64,000 nt of DNA from Lutimonas vermicola (GTDB lineage Bacteria; Bacteroidota; Bacteroidia; Flavobacteriales; Flavobacteriaceae). A program made the position numbers and the translations under genes. The DNA lies in NCBI RefSeq assembly GCF_038433205.1, contig NZ_JBCDNA010000003.1, positions 310,001-374,000 of the forward strand. The letters run 5' to 3'. Positions 52,042 through 60,274 of this stretch are shown piece by piece. Each line of letters starts with the position of its first letter. The stretch's first letter is position 1. The notes beneath the pieces are model-generated. The model worked only from the letters and a program-made list of their open reading frames with translations. It was not told the origin of the DNA and searched no databases.

Positions 52042-52702
52042 CTTTTATTTTTTTGATTTTGATTCCATCTGATTCAAGGTTATTTCCCAGTACGCCCCAA
52101 TACAGACCATTCATATCTTTGTTCATCTCTTTACATATATAGAATATGGCGGCCAATTCATAATCATAGCGTTGTACATCTATAACACCTATAGGTTCTA
52201 ATCCTTGTAAGAGTTCTTTTACTTGGTAAAGCTTAAGGTCTGTTTTTAGTACAGCATGATTATGATTTCCATTATTAACTGAATAGGTCTCTGTGGTGTA
52301 GAACATTCGAGTATTGCCAGAGGTGCTATTAACTTCTATCTTACCGTAAAGCTCGTTCATAAGGGTAACACACTCCATTTTGGTTTTAGGCTCCTGATAA
52401 GTCACTGTTACAAAGTAATCCCAATTTAAAAATGATAAGTGTTGTTCTAACGTATCGTTACGATGCATACACTCGATGGTATTAGATAGGCTTCTGTTTC
52501 TTTGTATAAGGTCAAAGAGTTCAGGGCTGGTGAATTGTTCCATCATTTTGAAACTGTACTTGTAAGGTTTGGATTTCATTTTAAACCAATCCAAATCTGG
52601 ATTCTCCTTGAGTAGCCTATCCCTTCTTCTTTCCAATGTTCTGACGGATATATTATTTATACTGCTAAATTCTTTTGCCGTGTACCAATTTTTTAACTTC
52701 AT
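52025..52702 (-). CDS. HUH-type rolling-circle replication initiator
   Basis: A 225-residue protein. Residues 1-60 form a DNA-binding helix-turn-helix (YTAKEFSSINNISVRTLERR). The HUH nuclease follows: motif 1 WDYFVTVTYQEP (about 93), motif 2 NGNHNHAVLKT (two metal histidines, about 150), and motif 3 AAIFYICKEMNK with the candidate nicking tyrosine and lysine (about 188). A glutamate in FYTTETY precedes motif 2, as in phage and plasmid Rep proteins. It would nick one strand at an origin. It is the first gene of a pair with the beta-flower protein. Confidence 0.65.
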   Translation of the reverse strand: MKLKNWYTAKEFSSINNISVRTLERRRDRLLKENPDLDWFKMKSKPYKYSFKMMEQFTSPELFDLIQRNRSLSNTIECMHRNDTLEQHLSFLNWDYFVTVTYQEPKTKMECVTLMNELYGKIEVNSTSGNTRMFYTTETYSVNNGNHNHAVLKTDLKLYQVKELLQGLEPIGVIDVQRYDYELAAIFYICKEMNKDMNGLYWGVLGNNLESDGIKIKKIKDASNL

Positions 52703-53131
52703 AATCTTTAATTTTTACTATTAGCCGTAAAGACTCAATACAAGGTTTCTTGTACTTATATAATTAACCATACGTCATTTGTCCAGAAAGTCAATAGTTT
52801 TCCTTAAAATTTTTATAATATTTTATTTGGACAATTGTCGTAATGCTTCTTGGAGCGTTTTGATAGCCCCCAATTATAAATATGTTTGTTAGTCCAAAAA
52901 AGTGACTATTGTCAGAATAAATTTATAAGGGAAGGTACTAGGGAGGCATTTGACAGATTGTAATACGCTGATAATAGGGATTCTATGATGGGGTGCAGGT
53001 CTGTTAGAAATATGATATTTTATTAAAATTTATTTCAATGGGTCCGTCTAACCCCACTGCGTTAACGTGCTGGCAGGGCATAATTTTGATTAGGTTATTT
53101 TCAAACCAGTATCCTGACGGAATTCATAATG
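52703..53131. other. Intergenic region, candidate replication origin
   Basis: 429 bp between Rep and the methyltransferase. TTGTCCA (near 52779) is inverted as TGGACAA (near 52829), and GTCAATAG (near 52789) as CTATTGTC (near 52909). GC content rises in the GGGTCCGTCTAACCCC area near 53040. A double-strand origin for the Rep is plausible here, but I cannot identify a nick site. Confidence 0.35.
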
Positions 53132-54031
53132 TTAAGCCAATAGATTTGCACCCCTTAAGATATGTTTTATTACTTCTAAGGTAAATCCATTACCGATGGC
53201 ATGAGCTGCTGGTGTTTTCTTCAATAGCCTAGTATAACCATCAGGTAAGGTCTGAAGTCGTTCCAGTTCTTTTATGCTGAATAGTCTGAATAAGGATTTA
53301 ACAGTATTATCATCCATTGTATCTATTGTTGATAGCTTTTGTTTCTTGGTCAGCTCAGCAAATGATTTATCTAAATAAACCACGTTACCCAGGGATTTGT
53401 TAAGGTATCGAATCAGCCCTTTTTTAGTGTGGGGCACATTTTTGGTCAGCACACAATTGGATTTGATTCTATCGGTATATCCATTGGTGATATTATCGTT
53501 TAATATGATTTGTTTATCGTCTGGAATGGTTATCGGTATATTGCTCCAATAGATACGGTGTCGATTCTGGGCACTTACCATATTAGAGTTCATTGAAATG
53601 CCCTTTACTCCCAGAAGCTTATCAAATAGGCTCCTATCTGTCCTAGACATAGACCCAACATTTTCAAATAAAAAATATTTAGGTTTAACCTCTTCCAATA
53701 ACCTCAGCGCATGAAAAAATAAGGATGATTTTTTACCATGTAATCCCTGACGGTTTTTTCGTATACTCGAAAGGTCCTGACAAGGGGAACCACCAATCAA
53801 TAAATCAATTGGTGGTAATGATGTACCATCAATATTTATAATATTACCCAGTTGAAATGTATCTGGAAAATGATGTTGACTAACCTCGATACAATTTTTA
53901 TCAATTTCACTAGAAAAATAATTGTTGATGGGAATGTTTAATTCTTTTAATGCTAATTGCGCTACACTAATTCCATCAAATAGTGATAACACGTTGATTC
54001 CTGTTTTAATGTTCATTGATTGCTTTACCAA
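53132..54031 (-). CDS. Orphan C5-cytosine DNA methyltransferase
   Basis: A 299-residue enzyme. Motif I NVLSLFDGISVAQLAL, motif IV LLIGGSPCQDLS with the catalytic cysteine, motif VI ENVGSM, motif VIII AQNRHRIYWSNIPI, and motif X HAIGNGFTLEVIKHIL are all present, so it should be active. The target-recognition region between VIII and IX is short. No restriction endonuclease gene lies beside it. Such solitary methyltransferases often protect mobile DNA from host restriction. It resembles phage and element methyltransferases with the SLFDGIS start. Confidence 0.88.
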   Translation of the reverse strand: MVKQSMNIKTGINVLSLFDGISVAQLALKELNIPINNYFSSEIDKNCIEVSQHHFPDTFQLGNIINIDGTSLPPIDLLIGGSPCQDLSSIRKNRQGLHGKKSSLFFHALRLLEEVKPKYFLFENVGSMSRTDRSLFDKLLGVKGISMNSNMVSAQNRHRIYWSNIPITIPDDKQIILNDNITNGYTDRIKSNCVLTKNVPHTKKGLIRYLNKSLGNVVYLDKSFAELTKKQKLSTIDTMDDNTVKSLFRLFSIKELERLQTLPDGYTRLLKKTPAAHAIGNGFTLEVIKHILRGANLLA

Positions 54032-54191
54032 TAAATATTTGGCAAAACCTCAACCGACCTTATTTACAACATGATTCAGGAAAAAAAATCACTCATCTCA
54101 ATAAACATGGGGTTTCCCATAGGATTATAGTTCAAAATAAATTATAAAAGGCTGGCATGGGAACATTTTTCCTCCTATCCTTGTTGAACAA

Positions 54192-54280
54192 CTTTCACTT
54201 TTAGTAGTAAGTGAAAGGTACGCTATAAAACACAGTATAATAGATAGTTACATAAAATAGAATATTAACCACTTTCACTT
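54192..54280. repeat. Three CTTTCACTT sites before the first recombinase gene
   Basis: CTTTCACTT at 54192-54200, its reverse complement AAGTGAAAG at 54209-54217, and CTTTCACTT again at 54272-54280. The first two make an inverted pair with 8 bp between. The last is 44 bp upstream of the recombinase ATG. Candidate operator or recombinase-binding sites. Confidence 0.5.
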
Positions 54281-54323
54281 ACATCAAAATAGTGGTAATA
54301 GTGAAGGATAAAACCAAAAAATT

Positions 54324-54899
54324 ATGGCACTTAAGGGACAGAAAACAAGCTCCGATTTTTTAGAATGGGAAAAGATGAAGACCCTAGTATTAAAATTAGA
54401 ACGAGATGGTGATTACAAATTTGCATTATTAATTGCAACGGGTTCCTATATTGGATTAAGAATATCAGACCTTCTTCAGCTCAAATGGGAACGGTTATTG
54501 AATCAAGATACTTTAACGATTACAGAAAAGAAAACTGGTAAGACCAGAACCATCACGGTCAATCCAGAACTTCAAGAAATCCTGAACCGTTTGTATATAA
54601 AGATGGAAGCCGCACCTGAACAATATTTATTTGTGAATCGTTTTGGTAAAAAACCAATTTCGGTACAACATGTGAACACCAAGTTGAAGGAAATTTTTAC
54701 TCATTATAACATACCTGGTAGATTTTCTAGTCACTTTATGCGAAAAACCCTTGGTCGGAGAGTATGGCAGATGAATAAGTATAGTGACCAAGCTTTATTA
54801 TTGTTATCACAACTATTTAATCACTCATCAACCTCAACCACAAAGATATATTTAGGAATTAGGGAACAAGAAATTAGTAATTTGTATCTAAGTGTTTAA
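54324..54899 (+). CDS. Tyrosine recombinase, catalytic domain only
   Basis: A 191-residue protein comprising little more than the recombinase catalytic domain. Arg I is in SYIGLRISDLLQLKW, the beta-hairpin lysine region in ITEKKTGKTRTITV, the HxxR box in SSHFMRKTLGRRVW, and the final H and nucleophile Tyr in LFNHSSTSTTKIYLGI. All catalytic residues seem intact. There is no N-terminal core-binding (SAM-like) domain, which most integrases have, so it may work with a partner. Two related proteins lie downstream on the same strand. Confidence 0.75.
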   Translation: MALKGQKTSSDFLEWEKMKTLVLKLERDGDYKFALLIATGSYIGLRISDLLQLKWERLLNQDTLTITEKKTGKTRTITVNPELQEILNRLYIKMEAAPEQYLFVNRFGKKPISVQHVNTKLKEIFTHYNIPGRFSSHFMRKTLGRRVWQMNKYSDQALLLLSQLFNHSSTSTTKIYLGIREQEISNLYLSV

Positions 54900-54981
54900 A
54901 ATATTTTAAAACCTTTATATGAAAGAGTTTTTAACTTTTCTGCATATCATTTATAATAAAAGACATGTTGTAATATCGTAA

Positions 54982-55065
54982 ATATATTGAATATAACTTG
55001 TTTAATTCAATAATAAATGTTATATTTGCATAAAATATATGAAAATACAACAATATTCAATATAT
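54982..55065 (+). promoter_or_regulatory. Promoter framed by 13-bp inverted repeats
   Basis: ATATATTGAATAT (54982-54994) and ATATTCAATATAT (55053-55065) are perfect inverted copies. Between them stand TTG (54998-55000) and TATATTTG (55021-55028, a TAnnTTTG box, spacing 20). The right copy overlaps the start codon of the next gene. The layout suggests control by a protein that bridges or loops the two sites. Confidence 0.5.
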
Positions 55066-55786
55066 GAATGATAACTATAAGCATTGGACCACTGAACTTT
55101 TAACCCTATTTGGGATGTGGTTATGGGAAGAAGAAGAGTATGGTCATGCACTATTATGCATCCATGGACCACAGTGGGGTTATAAGATAGGTCAACAACT
55201 CAAATTATCATGGGAAGATGTGTTCAATGATGATTGGGGTGAATTTAAACATGAGCTGGAATTAGAAGACAATTCCGAAATTGTCAGACCAATTACGGGC
55301 AAGGCTTTGGAATATCTTGAGAAGGCCTTTAAAATGCTAAAAGAGAGAAATGAAGGTGATAGTATTTATTTGAATTATAGAACGGGAAAACCTTTGACGA
55401 CTTCAACGCTTAACAGAGAGTTAAAAAAGCATAGTGACCAATTTTTATATGAATTAACCGAGAAACTAGGCTATGAAATAAAATTAAAGCCATTGAAATC
55501 AAATGCTTTTCAGATTGCTTGGGTACTCAAAATGTTGGACCGTTATCGCTATTCAAAAAAATGCATGATAGAAATGTCTAAATTCATGGGGCATCGTACC
55601 TTAAAAGATACCATCGAATTGATAGAGATTGAACCAATGGAAAAGATTATTTATGATTTTCTTGGCAGTGAAATGTGCAGAACTACTTCTGATATATTAC
55701 AAGACAAAGAACAACTATCAATATATGTTAATGACGCAATAAACGATAGTTATACTGAATTTAAGAAGAGTATAACTCACCTATAA
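55064..55786 (+). CDS. Tyrosine-recombinase-like protein without catalytic residues
   Basis: A 240-residue protein that can be laid over the preceding recombinase. GPQWGYKIGQQLKLSWEDVF matches SYIGLRISDLLQLKW with Arg I changed to Lys. KSNAFQIAW replaces the HxxR box, so His and Arg are lost. MSKFMGHRTLKDTIELIEI keeps one His but has no Tyr at the nucleophile position. It should keep the fold and perhaps DNA binding but not cut DNA. It could be a repressor, accessory factor or directionality protein. The inverted repeats around its promoter suggest autoregulation. Confidence 0.55.
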   Translation: MNDNYKHWTTELLTLFGMWLWEEEEYGHALLCIHGPQWGYKIGQQLKLSWEDVFNDDWGEFKHELELEDNSEIVRPITGKALEYLEKAFKMLKERNEGDSIYLNYRTGKPLTTSTLNRELKKHSDQFLYELTEKLGYEIKLKPLKSNAFQIAWVLKMLDRYRYSKKCMIEMSKFMGHRTLKDTIELIEIEPMEKIIYDFLGSEMCRTTSDILQDKEQLSIYVNDAINDSYTEFKKSITHL

Positions 55787-55916
55787 ACAACCCCATATAT
55801 CAACATCTAAAAATTCAGAAGTTTCCTGAAGGAGGATATTTATGACCTAAACAGAACGAAAATAATTTATAACCAGAGTAGTTAAATTACACAACTAATC
55901 ACAAAACCATGAGATT

Positions 55917-56216
55917 ATGATATACCAAATAGATATGAGAAAAGAAAGCCTATTAGCCGATATAAACTATATGTCAAATTACGTTAATGAAAATGAAGAA
56001 TTGTTATCATCTGACGGTAATGAAAAATTAGATGAAGCATTTCTAAGAAAGGATGATTTGAATGAAAACTTAGATTCAAATCCAATCGAATTATTATTAG
56101 AAGTACATGAATTATATATTGAACTTCAATGTGCATTTGAAGATTATGAAAGTGATATTGAAAATGATTTGATAATATCAGAAGAAGAACGTCATAATAA
56201 AGTGCAATTAAGATAA
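55917..56216 (+). CDS. Small acidic protein, first gene of a coupled trio
   Basis: A 99-residue, strongly acidic, helical protein (YMSNYVNENEELLSSDGNEK, then LLEVHELYIELQCAFEDY). No family recognised. Its TAA shares one base with the ATG of the next gene. An anti-repressor or DNA-mimic-like role is conceivable from charge only. Confidence 0.5.
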   Translation: MIYQIDMRKESLLADINYMSNYVNENEELLSSDGNEKLDEAFLRKDDLNENLDSNPIELLLEVHELYIELQCAFEDYESDIENDLIISEEERHNKVQLR

Positions 56217-56557
56217 TGCTATGTTTATTTCTACATATAGACCACCTTAAATTAGGTGAAATAGCCAAAATGCTTGGCTTGATAGACAATAGGTCAGCTA
56301 AAAAATGGCTGACCGATAATGGTATTCCAATTAAGAAAATTGGGGGCAAAAATGTTGTGGACAAATTTACTTTTGAATTCAAGAGGCAACAATTAGTAGT
56401 AGAAGACCTAAAAAAAAGTTATCCGAATAACTGGTTCGAGATATATGACGCAAACACAGAAGACAAAGGGATGGTACAAGCTATTCGTGAGTTGTATCCA
56501 AATTTGGATTTAATTAAAAAAACAAGTAAGAACCGTATAAAGAAATATATAAAATGA
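56216..56557 (+). CDS. Small HTH protein, excisionase-like
   Basis: A 113-residue basic protein. The N-terminal IDHLKLGEIAKMLGLIDN followed by SAKKWLTDNGIPIKKIGGKN looks like a MerR/excisionase-type helix-turn-helix with a wing. Its start overlaps the upstream stop by one base and its stop overlaps the next recombinase start by four (ATGATG context). Tight coupling to a recombinase gene fits a recombination directionality factor or targeting helper. Confidence 0.5.
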   Translation: MLCLFLHIDHLKLGEIAKMLGLIDNRSAKKWLTDNGIPIKKIGGKNVVDKFTFEFKRQQLVVEDLKKSYPNNWFEIYDANTEDKGMVQAIRELYPNLDLIKKTSKNRIKKYIK

Positions 56558-57816
56558 TGAGGTTGAAAATTAAAAAGAATATGTACAGTTTGAGGGTTTA
56601 TTGTACAAAATGTAAAAGACAATACAACTATCATAACATAGAAAATTGTGACCATGCCGAATACCAACATTATAAATCTTTGGTATCAGATATTAATGGA
56701 AGAAGAAGAACCAAAATGTATCGAACAAAAAATTTTGATGAAGCATTGATTTCAGCTATTCAATTTAGAAAAGATGTGAAAAACGGAGTTTTGGAGAATT
56801 ATTCCAAGGTTGAGGTTTATGACCCAAATAATCTATCAATTATTGATGCTGCCAATTTATTCTTAAATTTTTGCCATGGAAACAATGTGCCTAGCCATAA
56901 AAAAAAGAATATATCTAAAAATCACCTCTCGGATATTGAAAGAAATGTTAAGCAGCTAATCAATATTTTTAGGGAAAATAATGTCAATGTCGAAATGACG
57001 ACCATAAATTCGTTGAATGATTATCATGTTGGATACTGGTACGACCACGTAACAAGCAACTATTCCGTTGGAAGTTATCCAACAAAGCTCAAAATTATCA
57101 AGTCCTTTATCAACCATATGATTGATGAGGTTGGTGTTACAATGGGTAACCCATTCAAAAGTGTGAAATTTGATGCGATAGTATATGACACAAGCTCAAT
57201 TACAAAAAAGGAGTTTTTAGCTGTATTGGATGCGGTTGATAATAAATCACCTTACAAGCAGCTCCAGGGCAAGCGTAGAGAGCGCAAAAATCACTACAGA
57301 CCCTATTTGATTGATGGATTCAAACTAGCCTTATATACTGGTCTAAGGCGTGAAGAATTAGTTACTCTATCTTGGAATGATTTGTATTTTAGTGAAAAAA
57401 CTGATGGTCTCATTTTTTTAACCGACAATCTAAAAGTTGAAAGAATCACTGGAAAAAAGTATAAGAAAAAATATATTCCAGTAGGCCCTGACCTCTACAG
57501 TTTACTTGTTGAATTGGGATATGAAGATTTCAAGGATAGCACCTTAAACGTTCTTCATCCTCATAGAGTTTCTGGTATAAAGACCATAATAGCCAACCTA
57601 TCCAAAGGATTTACCCATTTTTATAAGCAAGCCTTTCCTAGTAAGAAACGAAAAACATTCAAAATACTTAGAAAAACGTACCTATCATATTTGAATAAAG
57701 CTGTTGGAGATGATTCAATTGAATTAAGTTCTCATGGTAGTAAGAAAATACTTTCCACTCATTATATTGATGCCGAGGTTGTTGCTAAGGGATTAACTAT
57801 GAAAATTTTTAAATAA
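56554..57816 (+). CDS. Tyrosine recombinase with N-terminal zinc ribbon
   Basis: A 420-residue integrase and the largest recombinase here. C17-x2-C20-x11-C32-x-H34 forms a probable zinc ribbon. An AP2-like arm-binding part (YRTKNFDEALISAIQFRKDV) and a core-binding domain (about 100-200) follow. The catalytic domain has Arg I in TGLRREELVTLSW, a lysine hairpin near ITGKKYKKKYIPV, KILRKTYLSYL (the box His is Lys, the Arg is kept), and SSHGSKKILSTHYID with His and the candidate Tyr. It is the likely integrase for the tRNA-Ala site. Confidence 0.75.
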   Translation: MMRLKIKKNMYSLRVYCTKCKRQYNYHNIENCDHAEYQHYKSLVSDINGRRRTKMYRTKNFDEALISAIQFRKDVKNGVLENYSKVEVYDPNNLSIIDAANLFLNFCHGNNVPSHKKKNISKNHLSDIERNVKQLINIFRENNVNVEMTTINSLNDYHVGYWYDHVTSNYSVGSYPTKLKIIKSFINHMIDEVGVTMGNPFKSVKFDAIVYDTSSITKKEFLAVLDAVDNKSPYKQLQGKRRERKNHYRPYLIDGFKLALYTGLRREELVTLSWNDLYFSEKTDGLIFLTDNLKVERITGKKYKKKYIPVGPDLYSLLVELGYEDFKDSTLNVLHPHRVSGIKTIIANLSKGFTHFYKQAFPSKKRKTFKILRKTYLSYLNKAVGDDSIELSSHGSKKILSTHYIDAEVVAKGLTMKIFK

Positions 57817-57985
57817 AAAATATATCTAATTATTGTCAACAGAATAATGAACGTACCACCTAGTGTTTACATCAGACCGAACTGGGTCAATTTTAAGCCT
57901 AGTCAATTTTCAACATGAATAAATCACTCGTTTTCATTAATCAATTTGAACCTTTTATCGTATAGTTCAAAAACGAAATAGAATT

Positions 57986-58774
57986 TTAATCGTATTCTAT
58001 TTTTCTTTCTTCTATAATAATTGGCACTCCATCAAGATATTCTATCTTTTTAATAATATTACCCTTCTTATCAAACTCATATGTAAAACTCTCTGTATAA
58101 TCATATTTTTCTCCATTATCAGTACTTCTTCCTTTATACTTTTTCGAAATCAAATAACCTTCATCACTGTATTTCAATAATTGTATATTTTCATCATTAG
58201 GAACATAACTACTAAACTCTGTAGTTTTGATTAACCTTCCTTCATTATCATATTCATATGTAAAATAATCTTTTTCTGTTCGAGTTGCTCTTATTAAATT
58301 TCCTTCATTATCATATTCATATTTAAAATTACCTTTTTCAAAATCAATATATTTGGAGCTACCATCCTCCTTAAAGTGTGTTTCCCCTATCAAAACACCA
58401 TTGTCATCATATTTGTAAGTTCTTTTTAACACAAACTGACCTTCTTCATTTATGATTTTTTCAATTTCGTTACAATTATTATCATATTTAATTAATTCTT
58501 CATAAGGCCCTCTATATTGTTGTTTGTCATAAATAGTTTTAGTAATAAAACCAATATTATCGTACATTATTAAAAGTGTTTTTCCACTTTCTTTTTTATA
58601 ACCTTTAAAAATTTTCCCACCCTTTTCTTTAGCTTCATAAAAATCACATCTTATTGATTTGACATCCCCTCTTAAACTCAAATGGTTTAGGTCACAATCT
58701 CCTATTTTATCTTTAGCACAATTACTGAGTAAAATAATCAATAATAAGTTGCGGAATAGTTTTATGTTCGTCAT
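57986..58774 (-). CDS. Lipoprotein with YD-type repeats
   Basis: A 262-residue exported lipoprotein: signal MTNIKLFRNLLLIILLSNC. The mature part contains repeats of the form YxYDNxGxLIxxT (for example FKYEYDNEGNLIRATRTEKD and FTYEYDNEGRLIKTTEF), as in RHS/YD proteins but without the toxin-delivery architecture. ATG 58774 was chosen over the TTG two codons earlier. Probably cargo of the element; function unknown. Confidence 0.6.
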   Translation of the reverse strand: MTNIKLFRNLLLIILLSNCAKDKIGDCDLNHLSLRGDVKSIRCDFYEAKEKGGKIFKGYKKESGKTLLIMYDNIGFITKTIYDKQQYRGPYEELIKYDNNCNEIEKIINEEGQFVLKRTYKYDDNGVLIGETHFKEDGSSKYIDFEKGNFKYEYDNEGNLIRATRTEKDYFTYEYDNEGRLIKTTEFSSYVPNDENIQLLKYSDEGYLISKKYKGRSTDNGEKYDYTESFTYEFDKKGNIIKKIEYLDGVPIIIEERKIEYD

Positions 58775-58840
58775 GTACAATTTTATTAATTAGTTAATAC
58801 TTACTGTTTGATTTTATAATAATAATTCTTTTTTATATCA

Positions 58841-59872
58841 TTATTTTGGAGAATTTACATATGTACGACCACCTAATACCGCAGGTGCAACTTGCATTGC
58901 TTCTCCTGGTTTAAATGATATAACATTTTCAATCCTATTCTTTTTAAATAGAACTCTTATATGTCGGATTTCATTATCTGAATCATCTAGTGCTGCATAC
59001 CAGTAAAAATAAGTGTCATAAATCATTACGGTACTATATTCTTTATCTGGCTCCCCCAGTAACTGTTTCATTTGATAACTACTACTTCCCATTAATAAAG
59101 ATTTTAATGCGCTAAATTTCAGAACAGGTTGGCCATTTTTTTCATAAACTTTTTCCGTATGTTCATCAGTATCCCTTGAATCCATTTCAATTTCAGACTG
59201 ATTATTGATAATGTTCTTATTAATTTTAATTCGCTCTAGGACTCTCTGATTATCGTCATTGCAAGTCCAACCACTTCTACCTTCTATAAGCATCAATTGA
59301 TTTGCTGATTTGACTTCAATTTCAATTTCAAATGGCTCCTCAGGATAAAAACCTCCGTACTCTCTGGAATTTTCTTTTAGGATTAATATGTTATTATCAT
59401 ATGAAGAATTACCCTTGATTTTCCCTAATCCTGCACAGAGATTTACTATGATTTCAAATTTGTTATTCGGTAACAGTGTTAGATAATAATCAGCTAAATT
59501 ATCCTCAATTAAATACTCTCCAATTAAATCAGAGTATCTTGACACATTACTTTTTTTAATGTCAATGATTGAATTGCTTAAAACGTATCCAATTCTTTCC
59601 ACAGTTTCGTGATTTTGACTTTTTTGATAAAATTTAACCTTTAGCCATTCGGCTTTGACTCCATTAATTTTATCTTTCTTGTTGGTAATTTCAATGACTT
59701 TGATTCTAATCAAGTATGGTATTCTATCAATTTCAAATGCATCAATATTAGGTTCATTTCTTATCGAAATACCTTCAACTGTTGAAACGAAATAAATATC
59801 ATTAATTTCATACTTTTCATTTGTACAAGAGGTTAATAGAAAGATAGCAACGATAATGATATAGTTTCTCAT
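58841..59872 (-). CDS. Lipoprotein with SH3-like and SmpA-like parts
   Basis: A 343-residue lipoprotein (signal MRNYIIIVAIFLLTSC). The N-terminal VSTVEGISIRNEPNIDAF resembles bacterial SH3 domains. The C-terminal LLMGSSSYQMKQLLGEPDKE followed by YFYWYAAL is like the SmpA/BamE fold. No enzyme motif seen. Element cargo with unknown role. Confidence 0.5.
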   Translation of the reverse strand: MRNYIIIVAIFLLTSCTNEKYEINDIYFVSTVEGISIRNEPNIDAFEIDRIPYLIRIKVIEITNKKDKINGVKAEWLKVKFYQKSQNHETVERIGYVLSNSIIDIKKSNVSRYSDLIGEYLIEDNLADYYLTLLPNNKFEIIVNLCAGLGKIKGNSSYDNNILILKENSREYGGFYPEEPFEIEIEVKSANQLMLIEGRSGWTCNDDNQRVLERIKINKNIINNQSEIEMDSRDTDEHTEKVYEKNGQPVLKFSALKSLLMGSSSYQMKQLLGEPDKEYSTVMIYDTYFYWYAALDDSDNEIRHIRVLFKKNRIENVISFKPGEAMQVAPAVLGGRTYVNSPK

Positions 59873-60274
59873 AGCAAGAATTTTAATTAGGAATTTAGAA
59901 AAAAAATGAAGCCATTAAAGACAGAGATAAGTAGATAATTTTTGTCATATTTTCTCTAGAATATAGGATTAAAACTGCCTATTAAAGGTATTGGGTTATG
60001 CCGTGTTCTGAAAATAGAATTAAATTTAGAGCTTAAATCTTTATAATGAGGTGATTTATATCAGTTTAAGGTAGTTTACCATTCTATTATAGAATAGAGT
60101 CAAATGAAATGATTAGTATTTATCTCAAAATATTATGTTCGTAATTGAAAGTGCAATAACAATGATAAGCAGAGTTAAGTTCTCTACTTGTTACCGTAAA
60201 TTTATGGGTAAGAGTTTTGCAATGCATTCAAGACAGGGGTCTGAGCCTCCTAATCGACTATAAATAAATATTTC
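59873..60274. other. Gene-free interval in the element
   Basis: 402 bp, AT-rich, no convincing frame, RNA gene or repeat. Probably contains the promoter of the 343-residue lipoprotein gene. Confidence 0.45.

Noticed and set aside
54324..57816. RIT (recombinase in trio) element
   Set aside because: The three recombinase-like genes do not overlap each other, two other genes intervene, and one copy lacks the catalytic residues.
57986..58774. RHS polymorphic toxin
   Set aside because: YD-like repeats are present, but the protein is short, has a lipoprotein signal, and lacks the RHS core motif and a toxin tip.
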